A stretch of 64,000 nt of DNA, taken from NCBI GenBank assembly GCA_022829145.1, contig CM040764.1, positions 7,487,144 through 7,551,143 of the forward strand, in the 5' to 3' direction. The stretch is from Albula goreensis. Lineage: Eukaryota; Chordata; Actinopteri; Albuliformes; Albulidae. Position 1 is the first letter of the stretch. Each line of letters begins with the position of its first letter. This document shows, piece after piece, positions 13,751 through 26,832 of the stretch. The notes below the pieces were generated by a model that saw only the letters and a list, made by a program, of their open reading frames with translations, was not told where the DNA came from and made no database searches. Made by a program: the position numbers and the translations under genes.

Positions 13751-14815
13751 GATTTTCTTTAAACAATACTCAACAAAACAAGAAGCAGCGAGTGCAAATA
13801 GAAAATAGGACTTTATAGAAATAGCTGTAAAAGCAATGCACATTATTTGTGCAGCCACTTGAAAGACAGCTGGGTGACATTTATCTAATGTAATGTAATG
13901 TAATTTATAAAATATGCAAGGATGTATGCCATATTGAGAGGTATTAGGAGGAATTACATTTGAATTTGTCAGCTATAACACTAATGTTTTTCAACCTCAC
14001 CTGGAATACTGGTTCAGGGGAAGAGGTCTTTGCTGCCCACTCCTCTCGGCTGTGTACAGGACAGTGCAGAAGGTAGACAGACATCATGCAACATGTGCTT
14101 TCAAAAAAGTAAAGATTTGCTCCATCCCTTCAGACCTACATCTCTCCTCCACCCTCCTCTCCATCAAAACCCTTCAAACGTCAGTTAAAAAAAAGCAAAC
14201 ACCTACGTTCGTTTGCAGTCTGAAGTCGAGCACGAAATTTAACGTTGATTGAATCTGGCTCCGCTGGGATGGAATTAGTTCTGCTGAGGAGGACGTATCG
14301 ATTGGTTACTGTTACAAAGGGAATGTTTTTGGGTATGCCCTCTCAATACACCTTCCCCTGGGCCATTTAAAGAAGAGATTTTTACCGGAAAAATCCTGCA
14401 ATACATCTTCATTGATTGCTGTTCAACAAAGGTGTTTGTGCGTCTCCCAATGTGTACAAATGAGCACATAAACATTCTTCCATATTGTCTTATAGAGGTA
14501 ATCGAAGTTACAAAAGCAGGCTAAACCTCAAGACTGTATTAGCTATGAAGAACTAAACCTTTTGATCGTCTATACTGTCTATAACAGATGGGTAGACTTG
14601 GACCCAATCAAATTTTCTTGGGCATGTACAAGTCAGTCAACACAGACATTATTATTTAGGGGTATAAGCCATTTGGAACATATTTAAAAGTACACATTTG
14701 CTTGTCTCTGATAAGATACAAAAAAATACTCAAAGAAATGTATCTAAAGTATGTTTTGACTGAATTGCATTAAAAGGCCTGAAAGAGACAAAGTTTGATT
14801 GACTAAGTTCGATTC

Positions 14816-14838
14816 CCCCACCCCCACCCCCACCCACC
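14816..14838 (-). other. G-quadruplex-prone tract (C-rich on plus)
   Basis: CCCCCACCCCCACCCCCACC on the plus strand gives regular G5 tracts with single-base loops on the minus strand. Confidence 0.65.
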
Positions 14839-16199
14839 TCCTTACTTCCAGACATTGCCAGACTGTTTACCTTCATGTTTTCTCTCACGGAATCAGCTGT
14901 ATAATGCTTTTCTATATGGATCCATCAAAAGTCCATCCCATAATTTAATTTTGTGTCATGGTAACTGCATGTTCCCCCTACCTGAACTCACCTTTACCTG
15001 TTTAAACCTACAGATGACAGCAAAAACAACTGCTCGATTAACACCCTACCAGTCCATTAGAGAGGTTGATGGTCATTAGTAATCAATCCAGGTCCCCTCT
15101 CATCTCAAAGAAACATCCATACACAGCTGTGGGCTTTTCTTTCCAGGAAGTGAGTGGATTAATGAAAGGAAGGAAAAGCTGACAACAGAGACGGATCTCA
15201 CGCAGCTCGTGGCAACCGCTTGACCCAAAATCAGCTCCATATTCATCCTCTCAGCTGTCTGTCAGGTTTTATGTGTCACTGTTTTCATGAACTTTACTGC
15301 CTGTTTGCTTATGAAAAGAGCTTAGGTGACATTTGTGTTTTTTTTTGGGGCACATGGGCAGGTTATCTGCAGGCTTTTTTCCAGGAGGTCCAACATTCTC
15401 TCTGTTTCTAACCTGACTGTTATTGACTTGGGTGTAAAGTAAATTCTACCATGCGTCAATAAGATAGACTTTTAATAGTAGTGCGTGTTTGTGCGTCTGA
15501 GAGCGTGTGTCCGTTTGGGAACAAAGCACAGCAGTCCCTTTCAACAATGGTATGGCGTCAGAGAAGTTTCCGGGGGCCGGGGAGAAATATCAATCAATAT
15601 CACTGGTAGCATTATCGCTGTCTAATATCACAATATAGTCTGTCTCTCAGTTTTCCATAGGCAGACTCAAGGTCACTACAGGACAATGCACAACAATATA
15701 TCAATATATTCGACATCAACTCCCTCATTGATTTCAATACAAAGGCTTGGAGAACATACAACAGTAGCTTCTGCTGAAGAATCATTCATTTTAACTGAAT
15801 TACCTTCCTGCTATTCTATAAATCCTGCATTCATGGTTGGGTAGTTTTCACTGCAGCTTTGCGTGTTCTTTTCTTGCAGTCTAATTTGAGATCCTGCAGT
15901 TCAGCTCCAATCCACTATGTGTCTCTAAAGCAGGCCTGTGTGGGTATATAATAAGATAATTGGACACAATGAAATGGTAAATACATCCTTAATTGTGATA
16001 ATTGCATACTGGGTGTCTTTTTCAATGAGGAGGCTATATCAGCTTTGGATACTTCTTGGAACCTGAATTATATGTTCAGATATCGAGCTGCAGGAAATTT
16101 GTATCATATTTTGTTCTTAAGTTTGTTTCCATTCAGTCATGATTGAATAGGGATATGAGAATGGTTTATCGATGAGGACTAAAGTGCCTGCAAATCTGG

Positions 16200-16570
16200 G
16201 GCATGGCAGAGACAATGAACACAACCCAGCTGAGCGAGCTTAAAAACATAATCGAGGCAGAATTATTGGGAGTTCCAGCAATCAGCACCCATTCTCACCC
16301 CGCCGTGATCAATCGAAACATGAAAGCAGCTCACAAAAGGATGAGTGGTAATTCAGCCCCCTTCGAGCAGGGGCCCTGCTGTCCGAGCCCGACGGCACAA
16401 TCATATCAAAATGTCATCCGATCCACGGAACGACCCTCCGGAGTGATTTGCTCTTCTTCTACCCGCCACATGCCATGGAGTCTGTCGGCGTGACATATTA
16501 GTGCTTTGAGGTTTGATGAGGCGCACAAACGCGAGTGAAAGACCGCCCGCACCTCCAGTGTGATTTACCC
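16200..16570. promoter_or_regulatory. Candidate conserved non-coding element
   Basis: Repeat-free, GC-balanced block with clustered CpGs (CGATCCACGG, CCTCCGGAGTG, CCGCCCGC) and AT-rich homeobox-like words (AGAATTATTGGG). A 96-codon open frame (16203-16493) crosses it but matches nothing I know and has no splice context. Regulatory reading preferred. Confidence 0.25.
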
Positions 16571-17099
16571 TCCCGCGAGCTGGTTCTTTTTGACAAGTAT
16601 TGACAAAAAAATATTTTTTTCTCATGAATGATCATATACGTTTATACACAGTTTTTTTTTTTATCTGTTTACTGCCCCAGTGCACTGTGGGAGATTACCT
16701 AGTGAAAGCCCATTCACCATTATGGATCTCAGATTTGGTTGATTGTGATGGAGGTGGGATGGGGGTGGGGGGTCAGGCTGACATACGTTTTCGTGAATGT
16801 GGCAGGGGATGTTTCAGTTGAGTAGGGATGAGGCAATAGACAGAGATGCCTGCTGTATATCACTCCAATTACATCCAATGGCCATGAGCCTCCATTAAGA
16901 GAAAAATTGGAGTGGTAATGCTTGAAGATATAAGGTTTTACCCTGAGTCCCTAAAGAGGCAGTCTGGGTCTAAACAAATGACACTCAGTCATGATGCTTC
17001 TTGCTGTTTTTATGGGCCCAAATCTACATTAGTGCTCTTAGCAGGTGATGAGAGAAGCACTACTCAGCCTCGTATGATGGCACAGTGAGGAACAACACC
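16571..17099. other. Non-coding stretch
   Basis: Unique sequence with the G-rich run at 16750. Nothing else recognised. Confidence 0.5.
16750..16773 (+). other. G-rich tract, possible G-quadruplex
   Basis: GGAGGTGGGATGGGGGTGGG: G2, G2, G3, G5 and G6 tracts. Confidence 0.45.
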
Positions 17100-17450
17100 A
17101 CACAGAGCTGAGATCAGATCGACACGCGACTCTGCCATTTATTTCCTCTTTAACAGGCGTGATAACTGACGAATCCATCATCCTTATCGAATCTGCAACT
17201 CGGGCAGCGAGAGAGCGATACGAGAGGCCTCCAGCGATGTAGAGCTCGGCAGATAAAGGCAGGCGAAACATGCAAGGCAACTTTGCCAGGAGTCATTACA
17301 TTAATTTCTCCGGTTCCGTTGGCATGATGTGCGGTAAGCTAAGAGCTACGTTTCAAGAAGCGCTCACATTACAACCATCCCTTGGAGATGCAGATCGCAG
17401 CTGTGATAGTAATGGCTAGTGGCTCGTGCCTCCAGGCTTCTCCTCCAGCC
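17100..17450. promoter_or_regulatory. Candidate conserved non-coding element
   Basis: Repeat-free block with clustered CpG and AT words: GGCGTGATAACTGACGAATC, AGCGAGAGAGCGATACGAG, GTCATTACATTAATTTCTCC, CATGATGTGCGG. Called on appearance only. Confidence 0.25.
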
Positions 17451-20400
17451 TGGAAGACTTTCGAGTGGAATGTGTGAATGAAGCCAGTGTTAAATGAAAC
17501 AGAGCCGTGGAGGGCCTCAGGCCCTGCTGGCTTTCAGTGCTACTCAGCAATAATTGATCTGTTCCAGTAAATAAATTATTTGTTCTTGTATTTGTGAATG
17601 TTAGTGAATGATAATATCTGTTCTTAAAGTTTGTCTTGGGGACCATGATTGATCAGTATTTGCAACTGACCCTGATCTCAGATCAGCCTTCCAGCTGTAC
17701 AGTGATACCCTGGGTACAACAGCCACCAACAACCAACCTGCCTCAGAAACCAACCTGCCTTTTTTCAGACAGTCAAAAACATGTGATTTATGATCTACAG
17801 AAATGTAAGCAATGTGTCCGTTAAAGGCTAAATAAATGTAAATAGCTTTGCAGAAATACCTAACTGATTGTACACTTGAGTATCTTATTGGTCCAATTTG
17901 AAAACAATTGAGGACAAAATTAGCTCCAGAGGGACCCTATATGTAAGAGCTGAAACAGAAATGAAATTACAGCAGCAATGCGGCTAAGTGCCTCGGCCAA
18001 TTTCAATGAACGGTTTGCTTCAATGATCCATGACCCACAGAGCACTGGATACTTGAAGTTCCTGATGTACATTTTTTGAGACTGGGCCCATTTTCCTAAA
18101 AGACAGGACTCAACTCAAAAATGTCTGCCTTCTATAATATGGTAAAACGCTCATGAAAATACCATGTTGATTGGCTGTACTTTTGTTTCATCTTCATCTT
18201 TTGATCACAAAACCAAATGTCAAATCTAATCCAAATCTAAATTTCAACTGTACGCTGACACTCAAACACACACACACACATACACACCATATATACACTT
18301 AGATATGTATATAATTGACACAGGCAGTGTTAGCATACAGTACAGTATAGTGGTATAGTGTAGTGCATAGTATGAAGTTTGAATAAAAGACTGAGTACCC
18401 CTTGTGGAGAAAGCCATTCATTTCCCTGTTAATCCTTGCAGAAACTCTGCTGGACTGAGCTTGTAGCAGTGGCTGGAATATGTAATGCATATCTGCTGGA
18501 GTTACGACTCGTGTGGAGGGCCGTGGAGGAGATGGGTTTTTATCATATGCAAATGTCAGTCTGGCATCCGCGCGCTGAGTGGGGGCATCTGTTATGACGC
18601 TCCTCCTCATCCTCTCAAACTGAAGCTGAATACACGCACAACGACGAGAGCTGGATCTATATCTCCATCCAGCCCACACATAATTTATGTTATGTGTATG
18701 TATGACTTCTTTGGTTACAGTGAATACAAATGATGCTGGAACATTTTTGCAAACTGTCTTTTTTCTCCACTATACACCAGACAATTACAGGTTCATGTAC
18801 AGACACACATTTCTCTGTACAGAAATATTGTAGGGATGAGTTTGTTTGTATGTTTGCATGTTTGTGTGTAGCATGTTCATATGCATGCATTTGCTGATAT
18901 GCATTTTTATTTTCACTATTTTCACTTTCCATGTATGCATGTTTGTGTGCATAACACATTCTGGCATATACATGTGTATCTGTGATTGTGTGCGCATACT
19001 TCTCTCTCACATGTGTGCATGTGGGGTTGTTTGCATTCTTCTACAGATTCATAAATATGGTGTGTATTGTGTGTGCATTCACACATACATGTTTTCTGTT
19101 TACTCTAGCCTTAATGCTGTCAAAAACCTTTGTGTAAATTGTGATCAGCTGTTTTCGAACCATAGTAAACAATGGGTTATTGTCTGTCAGGAGACATTGT
19201 AACATTCTGTAATTAATGGCTGATTTTTCAGGGGGGGGAATGGGGGGCAGAGCTGCTGAGGTCGGGCTGCTCTCTGTTAGCTTTTCTAGTGGCTGCAGAA
19301 ATGGAAATCGCAGCCACAGGAGTGACCTTCTGCTTTCACAAAGGTGGAGGCCTGTCACCACCTCCTGCTTTCAAAACGTTTTCTCGTCTGCATATAAACT
19401 ATGTAAAGCAGTTTGCTCACGAGAAAAAAATTGAGGAAACGTACAATTTGGTATTGTGGTTTGGTGTCACACAACAGTTTTTTATTGCAATGGGATGTTG
19501 GGTAAAATAAAATAAAAAATAGTCAAGTAATTAAATATCGAATTTTACCTTGTTTGAAGAAAACTTATTTAAGATCGGTATTTTGCAAAACTTTTTGAGG
19601 GAGAGTTCTCCCTGACATTCTGAAACATTTACATTCAGTAAGCAATTTTTCTGTGTTGATACAGAATAAACTTTTTCATAAAAATTGGATATCATTAACA
19701 GATGGAAAAATTCTACAAAGAATTCCAGCAAAGCTACCCCCACACACACACACATACCCCCACCCTTCCCTCTTTCAGTGTGGACTTGATTGAATCTGCC
19801 AAAGAGCATTAGCGAGGGGAAATCATTAGCCATATTTACACTTTGATATTTCAAAAGATTGCCCTGTCCCTTTCATATTTCCCCTTCCAATCAAAACATT
19901 AAAGGGATCAAAAGGCAGCGGTTACCTAAAAGGGAGACATCTGTTGAGTTCATTCGAAAATGCTTGGAGCTCTAGCCTTTCTTCGGGCCTACTTCCTGCT
20001 GAGTTGGGCTTAACCTGCATAGCTGTGTTCCAGCGCTAGTTCAGAACTGTCCTGGGTGACTGGTACCAGCTTTTTTTGAGGTCCAGGAGTGAGCCAGCGA
20101 ATACCAAGTGAACCAGATGGTATGTTCCTTTTACTGATATAAATATTAAGAACAGAGCAAAAATAAATGTGAAACATTTGAACAGGTTCATGTTTCACTT
20201 AATTAAAATGCTAATATAATTACGATTCCAATATTGCTTGTGTACTAATTAATTTGATTTCCTCATCTTTTTTTTTTTAATCGGGAGGGCAGTCCAACCA
20301 ATATGTTATATATTTAAATCAAAATGTAGATTGGTCCCCAGTTATAAAAATAATTGGTAGTCAACAATAAATTGTAGTTTAAGGGCTTATAGTAGTTTAA

Positions 20401-23201
20401 CATCTGATGGTGTAGGCAACTAAGACATGAGGCTAGAGTCAACGAAATGCACTTATGGGTCTTAAGGACACATACTTTTGCATGTTACTGTGGTGATAAG
20501 GCATTTCGGACTGTGGGGAAAGGGGGAAAATGAATGAACACTCAATTTGTTAAGTGCGTGGTGGGGGTCGTCTGGTGGAGCTTGGAGCGAAGGCACATAT
20601 CTTTGGTGCAGTGGCAGCTGGGAGTTGGAGTCCCAGCTGTTCCTCTACCAGCAATGGCTGGAGGTCTACGTTGGTGCTGCAGCCACTGGCACAGTTAATA
20701 GTTAATAAAGGGGTCTGCTAACCGGCTAATCTCATTAGTTTCATTGACTGGGCAAGCATTAAGCACCTGCAGGTTTATGAACCAAACATATGGTGACTAC
20801 ATATCCCTTTGATGGAATGGGTAGTACATGACAAGTGCTACATTTTTGGCATGGAAAATGAGGAAGCCACATAAATTGGAGGGATTGCTTGTGTGCCTAC
20901 TTCCTCCTGAATCTGTGGGGGGGTATACACAGGCTGATCCAATGTGGAAAAAAACAACTGTCAAACAAATGATCTCAAAAACTGAAAAAAATACTTAGCT
21001 AATATTTAATTAAACATGCCAATGTCATCCTGGGTAGCAGAAGGTGCAAAGACCATGTCTGTCCATACCGCCAGAGAGCTACAGAGATCAGTGCCTGGTT
21101 TTAAGTGTACAAAATGTTATCATTTGTTTTGTCACTATTTTATCTGTGAAACAACATTTTCGCTTTATCCTACTGAATTTTGACCTTATCAACTCGAGTG
21201 GGGAATGTGTTTATTTGTACAGAAACTGAATTTCTTATTCTTTCCTCACAGACTGCATTCTGTCAAAGCTGTCTTGCAGACCCCCAGAAAGAAGTTGTTG
21301 TAACTCAGAGGAATCAGTTTTGAGTATAAACTCATGGCACAACCACAGGAATGGACTATATTATTTTCAATAATTGATACATCACTTCTCTGAAAATCGT
21401 GATTTGTGTGAAAGCTGTGTCAGTCAGTGTAAAAGTTTATTTTACTGCAGTTTGGGATATAGCTACTACTGCCATGTAACTATTGCGGTCTACTTGCACA
21501 AAACTGACACCACAAAGTTTTAAAATTGACACAGCAGCAATTACTCAAGATATTATGCTACACTTTGGCTACTGCACCACGAGTTTGTACCATTAAAATA
21601 TAACCATGGGACTTGTCTACATGTTGAAACTTGTACCCATGTTTCACCTGTAAAAACATGTGAAAGGGCAGAATTTCCAGACACACAAGTTTCTGGATAT
21701 GCCTTAAAGCACTCAGGTCAATCCAGTAATGTGCTTTTCATGAACAAAGACAAACATGTACTGAAATAGCTTGTTTGTTCATTACATTTAGAGACATATC
21801 ATGATGTGAAGAAAATCTTTACCTCCATCTATTGCTGCTGCCATAAGAAGGACCATAACAGAGACAAGTTTTATGAGTTCTGTGTTATCCTTGATATTTT
21901 TCACTGCAATTCTTATACCATGTGTTTTTAGGAATTACGTTGTAGATTCTGTGAAGTTATTGAATATAATCAGAAATCATGGATTGCATTTGTAAGAATC
22001 ATAGCACTGGTTACTGGTATAAAGCTGTTTTTAATGTGAGATGCATTTTATTTCCATAGATGAATATGTATTTTATTAAGGGGCAGGTCAGAAAATGCAT
22101 AAATTGGAGCACAAGCCAAAAAGGGCATTGCTTCTGCAAAACAGATGATACATTTTAGCCCTAAAGCATTTAATGTCAAAGCACATTGTGGATGAGATTC
22201 AATCAAAATGCACTTACCCTTTTTAAGACAAAACACACTGCATTACAGCATACATTTCTGTGAATATTTTCTCCTTTATTTGCGACAAGCAAACATGACC
22301 TTTGGAATGTATTCTTTTCATTCTAAAATAGCATAGCGTATGGCCTTAAGAAGATGTTAAGAAGTCAGTTTTGATTGAATTGCATATCCAGCGAATGATT
22401 TTTGGTTGCCAGAGCATTCTCAGATTATTCGCATGAATGTTTGCAGGACATAAGTCATGTCATGTTGATATTTATTTACCTGGAATCTTTTCCCATGACT
22501 TGTTCAGAACAATGCAATGTTGGCAACCAAAACTCGTGAGAATGGAAGCGCCTTTGATTGAATCCCGGTGAAAATCTTGAGCTGTAATTGCATAAAAAAA
22601 CTGAGGCTCTAACAAGGTGATTCCTGACCTTGTACTGACATCCATTCTAAAATGCAGGTGGACATTTTTTCTGCTCCGTATTAATGTGTACACTTATTTC
22701 TGGGAGTCTTGCATTAAGGGCTGGAGATAAATCACATTTTCACGCACTTATTAATGGCAGAACATTTGTGCTTTGAGTACGATCTATTTAACAATGCCAC
22801 ACAGTGCAGAATCTCAGGCTAGAGGCTCACTGAACAACAGAAATATTTATAAGTATCCAAAACCTGATAAGTTGCCAAGGGCCCCTCTGCAATAAACTGA
22901 AAAAGGCTTTTAGAAAATTCGCATTCAGCCGGCGTGCGATTTGGGGGGTCAGCGCTTGATAAAGTTGGCCAGTCGTATAGATGATTTTAATGGATTTGTT
23001 TTATGGTCGCTTTTAAAGATTGTTTTGTTTTTTTTTCACTGTTGTTGTTTTACTCCGCTAATTAGGATAAATTAAAACAAATCAGCTTTTCGGAGCAAGC
23101 CTCACAAAATTTGCATAATGACTGCTGTTTTTATAGCCTCTGTACTTAAATTCCCCTTATGGTGAGTTTGGGTTTTTAAGATATACACATATCCAGTCTC
23201 A

Positions 23202-23204
<3 letters not shown>
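17451..23204. other. Non-coding stretch
   Basis: No exon recognised. Includes a TG-rich tract (18780-19110), a G8/G6 run (19230-19249) and a possible SINE-tail scrap near 17815-17845. 22925-23010 (GCCGGCGTGCGATTTGGGG, CGTATAGATGATTTTAATGG) again looks enhancer-like. Confidence 0.45.
18780..19110 (+). repeat. Degenerate TG/ATG-rich simple sequence
   Basis: Words such as TGTTTGTATGT, CATGTTTGTGTG and ATGCATGC recur without a fixed period. It resembles the reverse complement of the tract at 4890-5050. Confidence 0.7.
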
Positions 23205-23264
<60 letters not shown>

Positions 23265-23363
23265 CCAACTTCACACACTTTCCCAGACAGATCCAGTCTC
23301 ACACACACACAGATACATTTACATTTATTAACATTTATGTACACACACACACACACACACACA
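23205..23363 (+). repeat. Compound (CA)n microsatellite
   Basis: Cores at 23205-23263 (59 bp) and 23341-23363, with TTTACATTTATTAACATTTA between them that may be a SINE-tail scrap. Confidence 0.9.
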
Positions 23364-24708
23364 AACAGGCTCATTTATTCACATACACACATGCATATTT
23401 CTGCACACACACCCCGACACACACATTAGCCTGAATAATTAGGCCCAAACCGAGAGTGCTGAAACCTCCCAGGCCCCACAGTGCATTCATATGCAAATGC
23501 CACTGACCTGGGGTCCGAGTCAGGCCGTTCCACCATCTGCCAGCAGCCATCCAGTCCCCGGGGGGGCTGACATCATCACCGAGCGCCACTGTCTCCTGAC
23601 GTCAACTCTCCTCTGACACCCCTGCATGCCCCCACTGACCACAAACAGCAGACTGAGGATGAAATGTAAGTCGAGAGTAAAGAATTACAGGCCACTCACA
23701 AAGATTATTCAAAGGCTGCTGGCACCAATGCTTAAATGACGGAAATTGAGCTGTGTTTGCTCTGAGCAACGATAAGAAACACCACGCTCAGCAGATATTT
23801 TGACAATTTAGCCTAAAGATGCAGAACAATCTGGAATTTTGGAAGAGGTTGCAAGACAGAGATAGATAATAGTCCGGACCCAGTCAAATGCACTTAGTCT
23901 CTTTAAAGGGATTCTCAGACATTTTGGCAGTTATGCCCTTTTGTCCCATTGGTGCCATTTTACGTCTTTTTGTGCTCTGCGGTGATATCATCTGAAAAGT
24001 TCGCTCGACCATACTTATTAGTGCAATGAATTAAAGCTTTAATCAAAAGCAAGGAAATCAATCAAATGAGAGGAATGCATCATGGGAGGTGTAGTTTTAG
24101 TCATGGTCAAATGGAATATACTAATTTATTTTAAAAAGTTGAAAAATGGATCCCCATTGAATGGATGTATAGTGTAAACCCTTAAAGTGACTGCGGTTGT
24201 TTTTTATTGAGCAGCATATGCTTCGAAAGAGAATAAGTAAGTTTGATTGAATGATACTGACAGTGAGTGATGGATCCATTTTACATCTGAGTTCAAATGA
24301 TGAGCCAATATCGTCTGAGTGACCTGAATTCTAATTTCATATTTCTTTGTATTCAGTGTTGTAGTGGATGTTGTTAAATGTCACACAGGGTTGATTCATT
24401 CTGTCCAGGCGCTTAGTGTCTGTACTGTCCCTTCAATCAGGACCGTCTATCGGCCCCTTTCATGTGGCTCCGTCACTGTCGCCGTTCTGGAGGATATCTT
24501 TTCACTGACTGTCTGTCCATCACAGACGGAGACCGCATGACGCCAGTCTGTGCTTTGTGTCAGAAAACACGCCGTCAAACATCAGAGATGCGGGAACGCT
24601 CGGGGGAAAATAAATTATCACATTCAAGGGGAGTCTGAGTTTTAAGAGTTGAGTTGTGAAGGACAGAAATAATGATTTTCCTATTTTGTATTCATCTGTC
24701 CCTTGTGC

Positions 24709-24725
24709 TCTCTCTCTCTCTCTCG

Positions 24726-24791
<66 letters not shown>

Positions 24792-24836
24792 CTCTCTCTC
24801 TCTCATTCTCACTCATTCTGTCTCTCTCAGTCTCTC
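24709..24836 (+). repeat. (CT)n microsatellite, about 128 bp, interrupted
   Basis: Long CT repeat with a few CAG, CG and CATT interruptions. It generates Leu-Ser repeat open frames that are not genes. Strong polypurine/polypyrimidine asymmetry, capable of triplex (H-DNA) formation. Confidence 0.9.
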
Positions 24837-25239
24837 TTGTGCAATTTTGTTCAGCAGGGCAGAAAGGTTGTGGGTTATCGATTATTAAAATTCTTTTAAG
24901 TGAGGGACAGCATGTCGATTGAAAAAGGGCCCTTCTTCTGTACGCAGGTGAGAGAAAATGTGGCCACTGTAAATAAATATCCAATGAGTATCGCATAAAT
25001 AATTAGCAGTCATTCACAATCTCTTCCACTTTTTAATGTTGCAGCATGCAACAGGGAGAAGGCAGGTTTGTCTTCAAACAAGATGAGTTTTTTTTTGCCC
25101 TCAGTGTGTAGCACCTTAGCCTGGAGGCTTTGCTTGCATGTACCTGAAGCCCTGCAGGTCAGCAACCTGGAAGAAAGTGTATAGCTGGTATTCACTGGAG
25201 GTTTTGCTTAGAAATCCCAAAAACACAGTCCTCTCTGCA

Positions 25240-25466
25240 CACAAGCACACACACGCACAGACAGACATACAGATGCACATACAACCCCCTCTCACATGCA
25301 TACGAATGCCACATGCACACACGTGCATGCGCTTGCATATACACAAATGAACACAAACACAGTCTCACGTCAAGACACAAGAGTGATGTGTGAACAGTCA
25401 TCGCTCATACATGCACACACCCACACACGCACGCACGCACACACTCACACACACACACACACACAG
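25240..25466 (+). repeat. Degenerate CA-rich tract ending in (CA)n
   Basis: Cryptic CACA/CATA sequence with GTGCATGCGC runs, ending in a CA core at 25446-25466. Confidence 0.85.
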
Positions 25467-26476
25467 GTTTCAGCATTCGTTTTTCCAGTAATTAATGCAA
25501 TGCTCATCAGAATGTACGTTTTGAACCTGCTGCATCGATCTCCTCTGCCCACAGTTACTGACAGCCTCACTTGCCTTTTTTGAGTGGCAGCGGTGGCTGG
25601 GATCTACCGACTGGAGTATTGTAGACGGCGGCCTAACTCTGAATACTTCTACATATTTGATATGACTCGAGTCCACGCCGTAGGCACCTCTACTGTGACT
25701 GGGAATGGAAGCTTGACTCCTTTGAATTAGTGTAATGTGATTAATAAATAAACCTGGACAAGTTTTCCCCCGCTCTCTGACCGAGGCTTTTGTTTACTGA
25801 ATCCGTGAAACAACCTGAGAGAGGACACATGGCGTACGAGGTGAGCCACAGTCGACAGGCGAAATTATCAGGGAAGCAAACAGCCATACCACTTGAAGGC
25901 TCTTGCAATTAAGATATGCATAAACCAAATCAGAAGACTCAAGTGGTTCATTTGTGTGGAGCTGAACAAGGAGTGCGAAGATGGTACCAAGAACAAAACA
26001 ACCCACATAAAACAGTTTGTGATCAGTCTCTTGTTACCGTTGTTTGGACTTGCAGTATGCTAATGCAAGAGAAATGGCTACTGCATGTATTTGCTCCATC
26101 CACACACAGCTCCGGCTCATTTCACTAATTAATTTATGTCCTTCATGCAGGACACAAGCTAATCAGTGAAATCAGGTGATGTAGTGCAAGGCTGGACCTA
26201 ATGAGTACAGGGCCCTTTGGGCATGGGGTTGAATCACAGTAAAGTCTGATGCTGAAGTCTGGATCTGGCACTTCTCTCAAACTATTGTCTTGCTTATACA
26301 GTTATACAGCTATGTCAGAAATATGAACAAAACAGGGCAAAAAATATTGACAAAACAGGATGGGTAAATGATTTTCTCACGAGCATCTAAAACTCTGAAT
26401 GACGAGTTGTCTCTGGTGTGAATGGACACTTGCTCTTACTGAGAGGGCTGATGAGTGAAGGGGGCGGGGCATTTAA

Positions 26477-26650
26477 GACTGTGGTCCAATCCATTAAATC
26501 ATCAGCTTTGGGACATGTGACTGTTCACCAATCAAACAGAGGCATACACTGACATACTTGTGTTTAATTGGTGGGGCTTCACATGTTTCTGACTGATGAT
26601 TACAGGTGAAGTTCACAAGGCCAGAAGATTTAACAGACTGGACCGCAGTC
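26477..26650. repeat. 174-bp imperfect inverted repeat (fold-back, MITE-like)
   Basis: The outer arms GACTGTGGTCC (26477-26487) and GGACCGCAGTC (26640-26650) pair, and the outer 24 nt match at 20 positions. Inner blocks also pair in nested order: ATCATCAG with CTGATGAT, ACATGTGA with TCACATGT, and CACCAATCAAAC with GTTTAATTGGTG, around a loop of about 24 nt. The right arm has about 24 nt extra. No clear target-site duplication. Layout fits a fold-back or MITE-type element. Confidence 0.7.
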
Positions 26651-26832
26651 CTGCTGAGAAACCGGGGTCCTAGTGTCCCACCTCTCATGCCACAGTATAG
26701 TTGAATGGCATCTTACTCGGGCTGGACCACAGCAGGGCCTCTCTGCCTCTTCAAGACAGGGATTGTGGCTCATCTCTTTTCCCTTGTTCCTTTAAGCAGA
26801 GTGTTTTCCAAACCCAGTCAGTTATTTAGAGC

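Larger units (their letters stand above)
11621..16199. other. Non-coding stretch
   Basis: No exon recognised. Contains the 28-bp duplication at 13698, a SINE-tail-like TAATGTAATGTAATGTAATT near 13888, and the C-rich run at 14816. Confidence 0.5.
23640..26476. other. Non-coding stretch
   Basis: Contains the long (CT)n and CA-rich tracts. ATGCATCATGGGAGGTGTAG (24076-24095) resembles the ZNF143/SBS motif in inverted form but is far from any recognised promoter. No exon recognised. Confidence 0.45.

Noticed and set aside
13888-13911. SINE copy at a TAATGTAATG repeat
   Set aside because: Only the ATGTA tail words are present; no body or pol III boxes.
24656-24922. Leu-Ser repeat proteins encoded by the (CT)n tract
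   Set aside because: Pure microsatellite translation.
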